This document shows, piece after piece, positions 1-9,129 of a DNA stretch of 35,569 bases. Under the pieces are notes generated by a model. It was not told the DNA's origin and ran no database searches. It worked only from the letters and a program-made list of their open reading frames with translations. The position numbers were made by a program, and so were the translations under genes. The stretch is taken from positions 1 to 35,569 of the forward strand of contig JACMJS010000145.1 of NCBI GenBank assembly GCA_014380515.1. The letters are read 5' to 3'. This DNA comes from Chlorobiales bacterium. Its GTDB lineage: Bacteria > Bacteroidota > Chlorobiia > Chlorobiales > JACMJS01. Positions within the stretch are counted from its first letter, which is position 1. Each line of letters starts with the position of its first letter.

Positions 1-149
1 CGACCGCCGAACTCATATGTGTTTTCCACCTTCTGCATCTCCTGAATTGTTACAGGTTCACATATCATTCGCTTGTGCGCTAGAAGTATATCTCTTTCAA
101 ATTTCTCATCGGTAATCGTGCTTTCCAGAATTCTTAAGCAGAGTAGCAC
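1..149 (-). CDS. Partial hypothetical protein running off the left edge (possible GTG start at 149)
   Basis: Own reverse-strand translation: VLLCLRILESTITDEKFERDILLAHKRMICEPVTIQEMQKVENTYEFGGR..., open to the window edge; not in ORF track because truncated. Confidence 0.35.
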   Translation of the reverse strand, partial: MLLCLRILESTITDEKFERDILLAHKRMICEPVTIQEMQKVENTYEFGG

Positions 150-179
150 TTTCCTTCTTTACCTTTTAGCAGCCATCAA

Positions 180-1685
180 TCATTTCATTTTTTGATACCG
201 CAAAACATCTTCGACAACCTGATTGATAATCTTTCGCGTTGCTGCTTCCTGTTCCAGTTTCGTTGGCCTAACAATCTGTCCTTCCTTAAAAAGGAATGAT
301 ACAAACATCGTCATCTTAAGCTTCTTTCCTTTGAACTCTGCTGGCGTATAAGTAGAAGCCATTAGACTAAGCATCACACTCGCTTCCACAGCCTTTGATA
401 CTGCATTACTCTTGAAATCATTGCTAAGTAACCTTTCCAAAACTTTCGTTTTCACAGGTTTGCCCTCTTCATCGATCAGAACCAAAGCAGTGATGTAACC
501 ATTGACGTCTGATTGTTTTAAGACACTAGGGAAAACGATGTCTGCGCGTCTTGCAAAGGCAGGTTGTTTATCGATTGAAAAAGTTCCTACTTCATCAATC
601 GGAACGGGAAAAACAAACTCTTTATCGATTTCCGTAAACCCACTTGGATTTGTGTTTATGTTTTGTGTCGTATCATTTTGCAAGCTGGCGGTGATATTCG
701 CCAAAGGTGCGTTTTCACTAAACCGGAGTGAGAACGGTAAGAGTGCAAACGCGAGCAAGACAACAATCCATCGTTTCATTTTAAAATCCTCCTTGTGAGT
801 TGTGAGTTGATACAAGATTCTTTCTTTCAATGAGCGGTAAGATTCAGAGAACGCGAGCGCACCAAAGTGTTCCGGCCTCGGCTGCGAAACGGCTTCGGCG
901 ATCTCAACCAAGTGTGTCGCGTATTCGGCGGGAGAAATTGCAGTAAGGCGCACGGCGTCATCATCGCAAACCATCTCGCGGTAGCAATCCAACTTGCGAA
1001 CCAAGAGCCAAACGAGCGGATTGAAAAAGTTGAGCGCGGTTGCTACGAGTGCGGCCAGACTTACCCACGTGTCATGCTGCAGCAGATGCGCGGCCTCGTG
1101 CGAAAGCACCGTCCGCTTCGCCCTGTCCGGCCACGCTTCAAAGCCAAAAGGCAAAACAATTTTCGGTTTAAAAAATCCGAACACCAACGGACTTTGGCAC
1201 GCCGCCGATTGCGCTACCTCCACCGATAAATTCGGCGGCAAATAAGCCGTTGCATCAAACGCGGTTGCATCTCGAAACCGCCGCCGCAACAGCGCGGTGC
1301 GAATCATTGCGATGGCAAACATTGAAACTGTAATCACACTCCAGCCGGTCATCAACCACACTTGCCACGACAGGCTTGGCATCGTAGGCACGGCGGCTTG
1401 CACCGGCACGGTAACTACAGTGCTCAATTGCAACACTTGTAACGGCTCGGCATTCAATCCGAGCGTCGGAAACGGCACAACCGGCGGAACGCAGAGTTTC
1501 GCAAGGCCAATGAGCGCAACGAGCCGGAGCAGTTTTGCTTCGCGCGCTCTTAGCAAATGCAACGCAAGAAAAATGACCATCAGAAATAATGTGTTCTGAA
1601 GCGTCATCACCGCAAGACCTTGCCACCACACGCTTGCAATGCGGTTTAATGGTTCGATCACAGATTCTAATTCTGTAGCCATCAC
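180..1685 (-). CDS. BlaR1/MecR1-like M56 family metallopeptidase with C-terminal TonB-like domain
   Basis: HEAAHLLQHDTW zinc-protease motif, N-terminal TM helices, C-terminal FPSVLKQSDVNGYITALVLIDEEGKPVKTKVLE TonB_C-like stretch; downstream of blaI-like gene. Confidence 0.85.
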   Translation of the reverse strand: MMATELESVIEPLNRIASVWWQGLAVMTLQNTLFLMVIFLALHLLRAREAKLLRLVALIGLAKLCVPPVVPFPTLGLNAEPLQVLQLSTVVTVPVQAAVPTMPSLSWQVWLMTGWSVITVSMFAIAMIRTALLRRRFRDATAFDATAYLPPNLSVEVAQSAACQSPLVFGFFKPKIVLPFGFEAWPDRAKRTVLSHEAAHLLQHDTWVSLAALVATALNFFNPLVWLLVRKLDCYREMVCDDDAVRLTAISPAEYATHLVEIAEAVSQPRPEHFGALAFSESYRSLKERILYQLTTHKEDFKMKRWIVVLLAFALLPFSLRFSENAPLANITASLQNDTTQNINTNPSGFTEIDKEFVFPVPIDEVGTFSIDKQPAFARRADIVFPSVLKQSDVNGYITALVLIDEEGKPVKTKVLERLLSNDFKSNAVSKAVEASVMLSLMASTYTPAEFKGKKLKMTMFVSFLFKEGQIVRPTKLEQEAATRKIINQVVEDVLRYQKMK

Positions 1686-1707
1686 AGCCTCCGTTATTTT
1701 TTCGTTG

Positions 1708-2103
1708 TTACTTTTTCGCTTTTTGGTCGATGAGTTTTTTGAGCGACATAATTTCCTCGCGCGAAAGCGTGTCCGATGAGACGAGATAGTTTGCCAGTTC
1801 CGTCAGCGATCCACCGAAGACTTTACCGGCAAAAGTTTTGACTTCTTTCTTCACGGTATCGTCGCGTTTGCGAAGCGGCTTGTAGAAACCAACCAATCCG
1901 ATTTTCTCACGCTTCAAAAAGCCTTTAGCGGTGAGGCTGTTCATCACGGTTTGAACCGTTGTATAAGCGCGTTCGCCTTTCGGGTAGGCCGCGTCCATCA
2001 CCTCGCGCACCGACGTTCCATGCGGCGACTTCGCTGAAACATCCCATATCGTGTTCATCACTTCCCACTCCAACGGCGAAGGTTGAAAATTCTGTTTGCT
2101 CAT
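1708..2103 (-). CDS. BlaI/MecI/CopY family transcriptional repressor
   Basis: LEWEVMNTIWD...TTVQTVMNSLTAKGFLKREK winged-helix signature; adjacent to M56 gene. Confidence 0.92.
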   Translation of the reverse strand: MSKQNFQPSPLEWEVMNTIWDVSAKSPHGTSVREVMDAAYPKGERAYTTVQTVMNSLTAKGFLKREKIGLVGFYKPLRKRDDTVKKEVKTFAGKVFGGSLTELANYLVSSDTLSREEIMSLKKLIDQKAKK

Positions 2104-2129
2104 TGCTTTATCCTAAACTATTAGTGAAT

Positions 2130-2147
2130 CTACTACAAGTATAGTAG
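2130..2147. promoter_or_regulatory. Putative BlaI operator dyad CTACTACAAGTATAGTAG
   Basis: CTACTA/TAGTAG inverted repeat 27-44 nt upstream of the blaI-like start; overlaps a TATACTTG -7-like element on the minus strand. Confidence 0.55.
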
Positions 2148-2395
2148 AAACGTAAAACGATTTTCCCACTTTGCCAAGCGGCCACGAATAAATTTCTTGT
2201 GAAGGGAAAGTTTAGGCGAAGTCCGGCGGCTATAAATGTCCAATCCTTTTGCGGATTTCACACAGGAAGATTTCGGTGTGATGCAGGCACGGAAAGGAAA
2301 ACTAATTCGGAGCTTTTTGCGTAGAAAGGGAGCGAATTTGAGGCAGGTTTTTATTCAAGTTTCTATACCAACAACATTCAACGATAAGGAATAAG

Positions 2396-2692
2396 ATGAA
2401 TCAATATATGGTGGAGTTTGAGTTGCCGGAGACCATGACGGAAGAGTTTCTCTCTCTGATCCCAGAGCAACGCGAAAAGGTCGCCGAGTGGATGTCGGAA
2501 GGACGGTTGCTCAGTTACACTTTGTCGATGGACAGATCAAAACTTTGGGCGACTGTTGCCGCCGAATCCGAAGCAGCCGTTTCCGAGATGCTCGATACCT
2601 TTCCGCTTACACCGTTTATGGAAGCGGAAATTTTCGAACTGGCCTTCAATGAGCGTGCGAACATGTTCATTCCGAAGTTTTCGCTCAACTAA
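2396..2692 (+). CDS. Muconolactone isomerase / YCII-like small protein
   Basis: 98 aa MNQYMVEFELPETMTEEFLSLIPEQREKVAEWMSEGRLLSYTLS...; ferredoxin-like fold pattern. Confidence 0.6.
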   Translation: MNQYMVEFELPETMTEEFLSLIPEQREKVAEWMSEGRLLSYTLSMDRSKLWATVAAESEAAVSEMLDTFPLTPFMEAEIFELAFNERANMFIPKFSLN

Positions 2693-2711
2693 TTATTACA
2701 CTTGACTTTAC

Positions 2712-2742
2712 AAAAAAGCACCGGCATCACCGGTGCTTTTTT
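2712..2742. terminator. Rho-independent (bidirectional-looking) terminator
   Basis: AAAAAAGCACCGG-CATCA-CCGGTGCTTTTTT perfect hairpin between convergent genes. Confidence 0.9.
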
Positions 2743-2811
2743 ATTCCTTTTTCTTCAAACCACTTTCCCTTTTTGCGAAAAGAGAATGCCATTGGGTTTG
2801 ATGGCGGGAGG

Positions 2812-4887
2812 TTATAACTCTACTTCTATTTTTGCCTTGTCGTCGGCAATGACGCGGAACATAATTTTCTTGTCGGCATCGCGTTGTTCGTAACCCCAGA
2901 TCATTGCGAGTTGCTCCAGCTCGGTTTCCATGCTGAACCGCTCCGATTCACCCAAGTAGACATCCGTTACGCCGAGTTCCTTGGCCGAATTGACAATCGA
3001 GAAAAACGCATTGTAGCTCGGCACAAGCAACGGAATGACGGGTTTGCCGACGTCTTCGGCAATGTTGACGATCTCGGTGAAGAGTTCCCGCTCCTGCCGC
3101 GTCATTTCAGGGTTGAACGGCTGCTCATCTTCGAGCACGCGGACGGTCATCACGATGATATCCGTCTTATCAGTGTCGATTGTGTCGATGGCTTTATCGA
3201 AGTGCTCTAAGTTTTTCGGGTCTTTGACGGCTACAAGCACGCGCGATTTTTTTTCAGAGCCGATGGATTCAGGCGTGATTTTCAGGCCGCTTTCCTGATT
3301 GAACTTTTCAAGTTTCTCCAAATCTTCCAGCGAAATCGCGCCGCGCGGATTTTTTTTCGCCTGTTCTTTCTGCCGCGCATTAAGCCGCTCCGATACATTA
3401 AAGAGAATCATAAAGAAGAGCGTAAACAAAATTCCTGCAACGGTTGCAATCGACTTGGTGAACAGATTCACAATCGCTACCGCCAGCAACACGATGAAGA
3501 TAAGTGCGATGCCGACGGGAAACTCCACCTTTCCGATATGGATGTTGAGCGGCACTTTGTACCGCCGCTTGCTGGTGTCTTTGAAACGCAAGGCCAGCAT
3601 GGCAAACGCATTGAAGACGAAACTCCATATCACGCCGAAAGCGTAGGCCTCGCCCAGCAAGATCACGTTGCCGCGGCTGAGCAAAATAGTAATGAGTTGA
3701 AACGCCGTGATGAGGTTGATCATGCGGAACGTCGTGCCGTAGGTCGGATGCGGTTTGCGAAACCAGTCGGCGAGAATCCCATCTTCGGCCACGCGGTTCA
3801 AGACGCCGTTCGCGCCGATGAAAGAAGTATTCACCGCGCCGGATAAAATGAGCACGCCGACTATGACGACGAATGCATTGAGTGCGTACGTCGCCCATTC
3901 AGGACCGATGAGATTGAGTGCAAGCCCCGATAGCAGATTGTCCTTAAAGATCGAGACGCGCACACTATCGGGAATAATCATCACCGCGAGAAATGAAAAG
4001 CCCGCCGTAAACACAATGCTGAACGCCCAGATGATGAAGCCGGCGCGTTTGAGGTTTTGGAGTTTCGGGGCTTCGATTTCGCGGTAAACCTGTGCGAGCG
4101 ATTCCTCGCCCGACATCGCCAGCATCGAGTGCCCGAGTGCGATCAGAATGCCAATCAATCCAATCGTTTCACCGGTAAGCAGTTTTTTTCCGATCTCCCA
4201 GCCGTGAATAAATCCGAGCGATTCTTCACTGAAGTTGAAGTCAAACACCGGCCACTTGAACCCGCGCGTCGCCAGCGTCAGGCCTGCCCAGACGAGCATC
4301 ACCGCAATCATCACCGTCGTGATCTGCATGATGCGCAAGGCTTTCTCGGAAGATTCTTCGATGCCTTTCGTGTTCTCCCACCAGAAAAACAGCGTGATGC
4401 AAATCGCAATAACCACTGAGATAATATCGGGCGGCAGCAGTTCATTGCTCCAGCCGAACTGCTTGGCGAAACTGTTGATGAGGCCGGAAAGATATTGCCC
4501 TGCCGAGACGGAACTGATCGGGCCGGTGAGTACGTAATCAAACATCAGCGCGGAGACGGAAACCTTCGCAAGGTTCGGGCCGAGCGAACTGCGGACGACG
4601 CGGTAAACGCCGCCGCGGGTGAACATCGAACAGGATTCGATATAGACCGCGCGTACCGCGTAGGCGAACATCATTACGGCGAGAATGAAATACGGTGCGG
4701 CGGTGCCGATGGCCGATTCGGTGATGCCGCCGATGTAGTAGGCGGTCGAGGCAAGATCGGCAAGCACGATGGAGGCGGCGCGCCAGAAGGAAATAAAGGA
4801 AAGCATCACGGTCGTAACGACGACGACTTTGACGGAGCGGGCGGCCTCGGTGGGCACGGGTGTCGGGTTAGGTTGCGAGTTTTGCAT
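2812..4887 (-). CDS. APC-family amino acid permease with C-terminal universal-stress-like region
   Basis: 12-TM-like protein (AASIVLADLASTAYYIGGITESAIG..., GANGVLNRVAEDGILADWF) followed by ~180 aa soluble region; start taken at MQNSQPNP. Confidence 0.85.
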   Translation of the reverse strand: MQNSQPNPTPVPTEAARSVKVVVVTTVMLSFISFWRAASIVLADLASTAYYIGGITESAIGTAAPYFILAVMMFAYAVRAVYIESCSMFTRGGVYRVVRSSLGPNLAKVSVSALMFDYVLTGPISSVSAGQYLSGLINSFAKQFGWSNELLPPDIISVVIAICITLFFWWENTKGIEESSEKALRIMQITTVMIAVMLVWAGLTLATRGFKWPVFDFNFSEESLGFIHGWEIGKKLLTGETIGLIGILIALGHSMLAMSGEESLAQVYREIEAPKLQNLKRAGFIIWAFSIVFTAGFSFLAVMIIPDSVRVSIFKDNLLSGLALNLIGPEWATYALNAFVVIVGVLILSGAVNTSFIGANGVLNRVAEDGILADWFRKPHPTYGTTFRMINLITAFQLITILLSRGNVILLGEAYAFGVIWSFVFNAFAMLALRFKDTSKRRYKVPLNIHIGKVEFPVGIALIFIVLLAVAIVNLFTKSIATVAGILFTLFFMILFNVSERLNARQKEQAKKNPRGAISLEDLEKLEKFNQESGLKITPESIGSEKKSRVLVAVKDPKNLEHFDKAIDTIDTDKTDIIVMTVRVLEDEQPFNPEMTRQERELFTEIVNIAEDVGKPVIPLLVPSYNAFFSIVNSAKELGVTDVYLGESERFSMETELEQLAMIWGYEQRDADKKIMFRVIADDKAKIEVEL

Positions 4888-5031
4888 TGCGGGCAAACAT
4901 AACATAACCCCTACCTACTTTCAAATCGCTTTCGAACGCCGTGCGCTGACACATTAACCATCAACTTGGAAATCACTTGGGAATCGCGCGACGCTTCTCT
5001 ATTTTGGCCGCCTTAAAAAAACAAGTACACG

Positions 5032-5748
5032 ATGCAGCTCGCCGTCAATGTTGATCACATCGCCACCTTGCGCAATGCCCGCAAGGACGTTCAGCCTGAT
5101 CCGGTTGCAGCAGCAGTGCTCGCGGAACTTGCGGGCGCGACCGGCATCGTTTGCCACTTACGCGAAGACCGTCGGCACATCAACGACCGCGACTTGGCCT
5201 TGTTGCGAGCCACCGTCAAAACCAAACTTGATTTGGAGATGGCGGCGACGGATGAAATGAAACGCATTGCGATTCAAACCAAACCCGATCTTGTTACGCT
5301 CGTCCCCGAGCAACGCGAGGAACTGACCACCGAAGGCGGTCTCGATGTAAAAAAACATCGCGCCTATCTGAAGTCCTTCATCGCTGAACTTGCGTCGCAA
5401 CATATTCCGGTAAGTTTGTTCATCGATGCGGATGAAGAAACGGTTTCGATGGCGGCGGAACTTGGCGCGGCGTTTATTGAACTCCACACCGGCCACTACG
5501 CGAATCTTTCGCTGATGAGCGCGGCAGAAATCACGGCGGAACTGCGGCGATTGCAACATGCGGCGGAACTTGGCGGCAAACTCGGGATGCGCGTCGTGGC
5601 AGGACACGGCCTCAACTATACGAATATTACTTTGTTCAAATCCCTGCGCGGCATCGAGGAAGTCAGTATCGGCCACGCACTGATTGCACGGGCGTCGCTC
5701 GTCGGCATTACCGCAGCGACGAAAGAAATGCTGCGGCTGCTCGTGTGA
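5032..5748 (+). CDS. pdxJ: Pyridoxine 5'-phosphate synthase
   Basis: LAVNVDHIATLRNARKDVQPDPVAAA...CHLREDRRHI, ELHTGHYAN, AGHGLNY motifs. Confidence 0.97.
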   Translation: MQLAVNVDHIATLRNARKDVQPDPVAAAVLAELAGATGIVCHLREDRRHINDRDLALLRATVKTKLDLEMAATDEMKRIAIQTKPDLVTLVPEQREELTTEGGLDVKKHRAYLKSFIAELASQHIPVSLFIDADEETVSMAAELGAAFIELHTGHYANLSLMSAAEITAELRRLQHAAELGGKLGMRVVAGHGLNYTNITLFKSLRGIEEVSIGHALIARASLVGITAATKEMLRLLV

Positions 5749-5825
5749 TTACAGTTACTTTTGTTTTGCAACTGCCAACCAACCTTAAAACTTTTCCGCC
5801 CCTTCACAGCGGTGCCCTTCATACG

Positions 5826-6095
5826 ATGTTAATTTACTTCGATACTTTTGTCAGCACGGTCGGATTGCTGTGCATCGTACTCTGCTGGATTCCGCAAACG
5901 ATGGAAACCTTGAAAGTGCGCCGGTGCACCGTTAATCGTTCGTTTTTGATCTTGACTTTCGTCGGCGCGGTTTCGCTCACGCTGCATTCGGTGTTCATCA
6001 GCGATGTGCCGTTTATGATTCTTAATTTCTGCGCCGCCGTTGGCAGCAGCATCAATCTTTACTTTTCAATCTATCCGTCTGAACATCCGAACTGA
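5826..6095 (+). CDS. SemiSWEET/PQ-loop-like small membrane protein
   Basis: 89 aa, three hydrophobic helices with WIPQTMETLK PQ-loop; start at ATG 5826 preferred over ORF-track start. Confidence 0.65.
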   Translation: MLIYFDTFVSTVGLLCIVLCWIPQTMETLKVRRCTVNRSFLILTFVGAVSLTLHSVFISDVPFMILNFCAAVGSSINLYFSIYPSEHPN

Positions 6096-6100
6096 TTTCC

Positions 6101-7369
6101 ATGGGCGTCATCTATAAAGCGACATTGCTCTCGCCCGAAACCCCCAGCAAAATCAAGGCTTGGCAGCAAGGCTACCTCGCCGTTTCCGCCCGCGGCGTCA
6201 TTGAAGACATTGGCCAACTCGACCTTCGAGAAAAATATCCGTCATACATCTTCAAAGATTTTTCCGGATCGCTCATCACGCCAAGTTTCGTTGACCTCCA
6301 CAATCACTTGCCGCAATATGCCTTTGCGGGTTTGGGCGATGGCGAACTGCTGACATGGTTGAAAAAATATGCCTTCCCGCGCGAGGCGATGTTCAGCGAT
6401 GCCGCGGTTGCCCGCGCCGCCGCCGAACATTTTTTCAATGACTTGATTTCCAACGGCACCACCACCACCGTAACCTACAGCACCGTTCACAAGTCCTCGA
6501 CGGACATGGCGTTCGAGGCTGCCCATAAATCAGGACTTCGCGCGGTGATCGGGAAAGTTGTGATGACGGCGAACGCGCCGAAAGGGTTGCGCGAATCTGA
6601 AACGAACGCCTTGAACGATACGGAATCATTGATCGGAAAATGGCACGGTGCCAATGACAAACTTTTTTATGCCATCACCCCGCGCTTTGCGCCCAGTTGT
6701 GGTTTCGGCGTAATGCAGTCGCTTGCGAGGCTTGCGGAGCGGTACGGTGTCTATGTGCAAACGCATCTGGCTGAGAACGCCGCGGAACTGGCGGAGGTCA
6801 AACGACTTTTTCCGAAGTTCAAAAGTTATACCGATGTGTATCGTAAAGCCGGATTGCTCACACCGAAAACCATTGCCGCTCACGGCATTTATTTAAGCGA
6901 TGCGGAATTGAAAATCATCGAGCACACCGAAACCAAACTCGCCCATTGCCCGACCTCAAACCGGTTTCTCAAAAGCGGCATCATGCCGTTTCGAAAATAC
7001 CAGCAGCGCGGCCTTTCTCTCGGCTTGGGCACGGATGTCGCGGGCGGCTACAGCCTTTCGATGCTGAACGAAATGAAAGAGGCGATTGAAAACTCGAAAC
7101 TGCGCAGTCTTTTTTTTAGCCCGGAAGATTCGCCGCCGATGTCCGTTGCCGAAGCCTTTTATCTTGCCACGCTCGGCGGCGCAAAAGCCCTTTCATTGCA
7201 ACACCGCACCGGCAGCCTTGCAAAAGGTAAAGACGCCGACTTTCTCATCATCGATATCGAACCCGCGTTGCCCCTACTCATGCCGCTTGAACGGCTCTCG
7301 AAACTTATCTATCGCGGCGATGCCGGTTGGATTCGACACGTCTTTGTTCAGGGCAAACGGTTGAAATAA
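6101..7369 (+). CDS. Guanine deaminase-like amidohydrolase
   Basis: SFVDLHNHLPQYAFAGLGDGELLTWLKKYAFPRE, HLAEN, AHCPTSN, LGTDVAGG motifs. Confidence 0.9.
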   Translation: MGVIYKATLLSPETPSKIKAWQQGYLAVSARGVIEDIGQLDLREKYPSYIFKDFSGSLITPSFVDLHNHLPQYAFAGLGDGELLTWLKKYAFPREAMFSDAAVARAAAEHFFNDLISNGTTTTVTYSTVHKSSTDMAFEAAHKSGLRAVIGKVVMTANAPKGLRESETNALNDTESLIGKWHGANDKLFYAITPRFAPSCGFGVMQSLARLAERYGVYVQTHLAENAAELAEVKRLFPKFKSYTDVYRKAGLLTPKTIAAHGIYLSDAELKIIEHTETKLAHCPTSNRFLKSGIMPFRKYQQRGLSLGLGTDVAGGYSLSMLNEMKEAIENSKLRSLFFSPEDSPPMSVAEAFYLATLGGAKALSLQHRTGSLAKGKDADFLIIDIEPALPLLMPLERLSKLIYRGDAGWIRHVFVQGKRLK

Positions 7370-7373
7370 ATTT

Positions 7374-7835
7374 TCACTGTGCGAGTCCTGCAGCGAGCAA
7401 TGAACACACGAGTGCTCCTGCACCGAGCAATGCCCGAAGCACAATCACACTATCCCACCGCGTTTGTAATTCCTTTGCATCCGGCAGCACTGAACCCTCA
7501 ACCGCTGCTTGCGTCAACTTCCGATTGACCGGTTGAACAACCGTGAAATAAACCGCCAGCCAAACCAAAAGGCAAACCAGCGCAGCAATTGAAAGCCAAC
7601 CTGAACTCATGCCGAAGTGCAACACTGCGCCCGCGATACTTGAAAGAACGCCGAGCATGATGAAGACCGGCATCCGTGCATCGGCGGTTTCATGCAAGCG
7701 TCCCATCACTTCCGTCAAGGCTGCGTTGCCCGTGCGTTTCAAGGCTGTTTGCCCCGCGACGGCGAAAAACATATCCGCGCCATACACCGCGCCGATACCA
7801 AGCACGGCCACGCTTGAAATAATTAATGACAGCAT
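7374..7835 (-). CDS. DUF1772-like membrane protein
   Basis: 4-TM pattern MLSLIISSVAVLGIGAVYGADMFFAVAGQTAL...; internal Met at 7835 preferred as start. Confidence 0.6.
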   Translation of the reverse strand: MLSLIISSVAVLGIGAVYGADMFFAVAGQTALKRTGNAALTEVMGRLHETADARMPVFIMLGVLSSIAGAVLHFGMSSGWLSIAALVCLLVWLAVYFTVVQPVNRKLTQAAVEGSVLPDAKELQTRWDSVIVLRALLGAGALVCSLLAAGLAQ

Positions 7836-7860
7836 TTTGAGTCTGTAGGTTTGTGTGATT

Positions 7861-8335
7861 TTAGAAAAAGAATACCCAACCGATTCCCGGGTTTGGTGCA
7901 ACACGAAGCACGCGCTCTGATGCCATCAAAGCCGAAACACCGAGCCGCACATTAAGGCCGCGCCAAATTACCAGCGAAATCCAGTTTCAATGATCAGCTC
8001 GCTTTTGTTTTTATAGTCGCGGTCGAGGCCGTAGAGATATGAAACGCCGGAGTAGAACGACGACGCACTTTCACCGCCGATACGCGCGGGCAAGTACCAA
8101 AAACTCACCCCTGTACGAATGAACGACGTTGTTTCGTTTGATTCGAAATTCGTTGGATAGTAACCCAGATGTACGGAAATAAATTGCTGACGATACTCCA
8201 GCCCGATGGACGGATTGCGAAACAAATTGACACTGAGTTCGCTTCGCGGCAGCCATGGCGCTTGCGACGCCAAGTCCTGTGCGGCGTCGTCGGTGGCGAA
8301 AGAATAAACTGTAATCGAGAAAGCGGCAAGGAAAA
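7861..8335 (-). pseudogene. Frameshifted outer-membrane beta-barrel-like protein lacking a recognisable start codon
   Basis: Frame 1 ...RFNLFLAAFSITVYSFATDDAAQDLA...SELIIETGFRW*; after shifting frame near 7970-7978 the protein continues LVIWRGLNVRLGVSALMASERVLRVAPNPGIGWVFFF* ending in Phe (stop TAA at 7863-7861). Confidence 0.65.
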
Positions 8336-8339
8336 GATT

Positions 8340-9086
8340 GAAACGGGTTTGCAGGACGTCTCGATGGCCGACGCTAAAAAAACGCTCGCCCGTAATCGCG
8401 CGCTGCACACCGCCGGAACACTTTCCGATGCCGACTTACAAAAATCTGAAACCGTCATGCAGACTGCGAAAGCAAACGCCGCCGCCGCTGCCGCGCAATT
8501 TGCAAACACATTTGTTAACGCGCCGTTTGGCGGCCGCATCATTAAAAAACTTATCGATGTGGGTGGCACGCCTGCAACCGGCATCTGCACCATCGTTGAT
8601 GATTCGGAAACCATCATAGAAGTTGATGTCAATCAGAACGACGTTGCCAAACTCAAACCTGATCAACCCGCGTTGGTTACGCTTGATGCCTATCCGCTGA
8701 TGGAATATGCCGCCGTAGTCAAAACCATTATGCCCGCCGCCGATAAAACCAAAAACACCGTGCAAGTCAAAGTCCGCATCACCAAGCCGGACGATACCTT
8801 TAAGTATCAAATGAGTGGCAAAGTTTTTTTTGTAACTGAGCCGCAAACGGAGAACCGGAAAATCAAAGCTCAATTGGTTGTTTCTAAATCCGCCGTCTTC
8901 GAGGACAACGGTCAGAAAGCCGTCTGGCGGATCGAGGATGGAAAAGTATTTCGTCGCCCCGTCAAAACCGGCGAGGACTTAGGCGACCGCCTCGAACTCG
9001 TGAGCGGACTTGCCGCCGACGATCAAGTGATTTTGAATCCACAAGCGGCTCAGTTCAAAGACGGCATGCCGGTAGCGGTGAAGTGA
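8340..9086 (+). pseudogene. N-terminally truncated RND/HlyD-type periplasmic adaptor
   Basis: DAKKTLARNRALHTAGTLSDADLQKSETVMQTAKANAAAAAAQFANTFVNAPFGGRIIKKLIDVGGTPATG... is the second half of the adaptor hairpin and lipoyl domain; no signal peptide or first half present. Confidence 0.75.
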
Positions 9087-9129
9087 AAGTTCACTTAAAG
9101 TTCTTCAACAACCCTTAAATCAGTTTTAC

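Noticed and set aside
9081-9096. AAGTGAAAGTTCACTT dyad at the end of the truncated adaptor
   Set aside because: Overlaps the stop codon and the 2-nt loop is too tight for a hairpin; not enough evidence for an operator.
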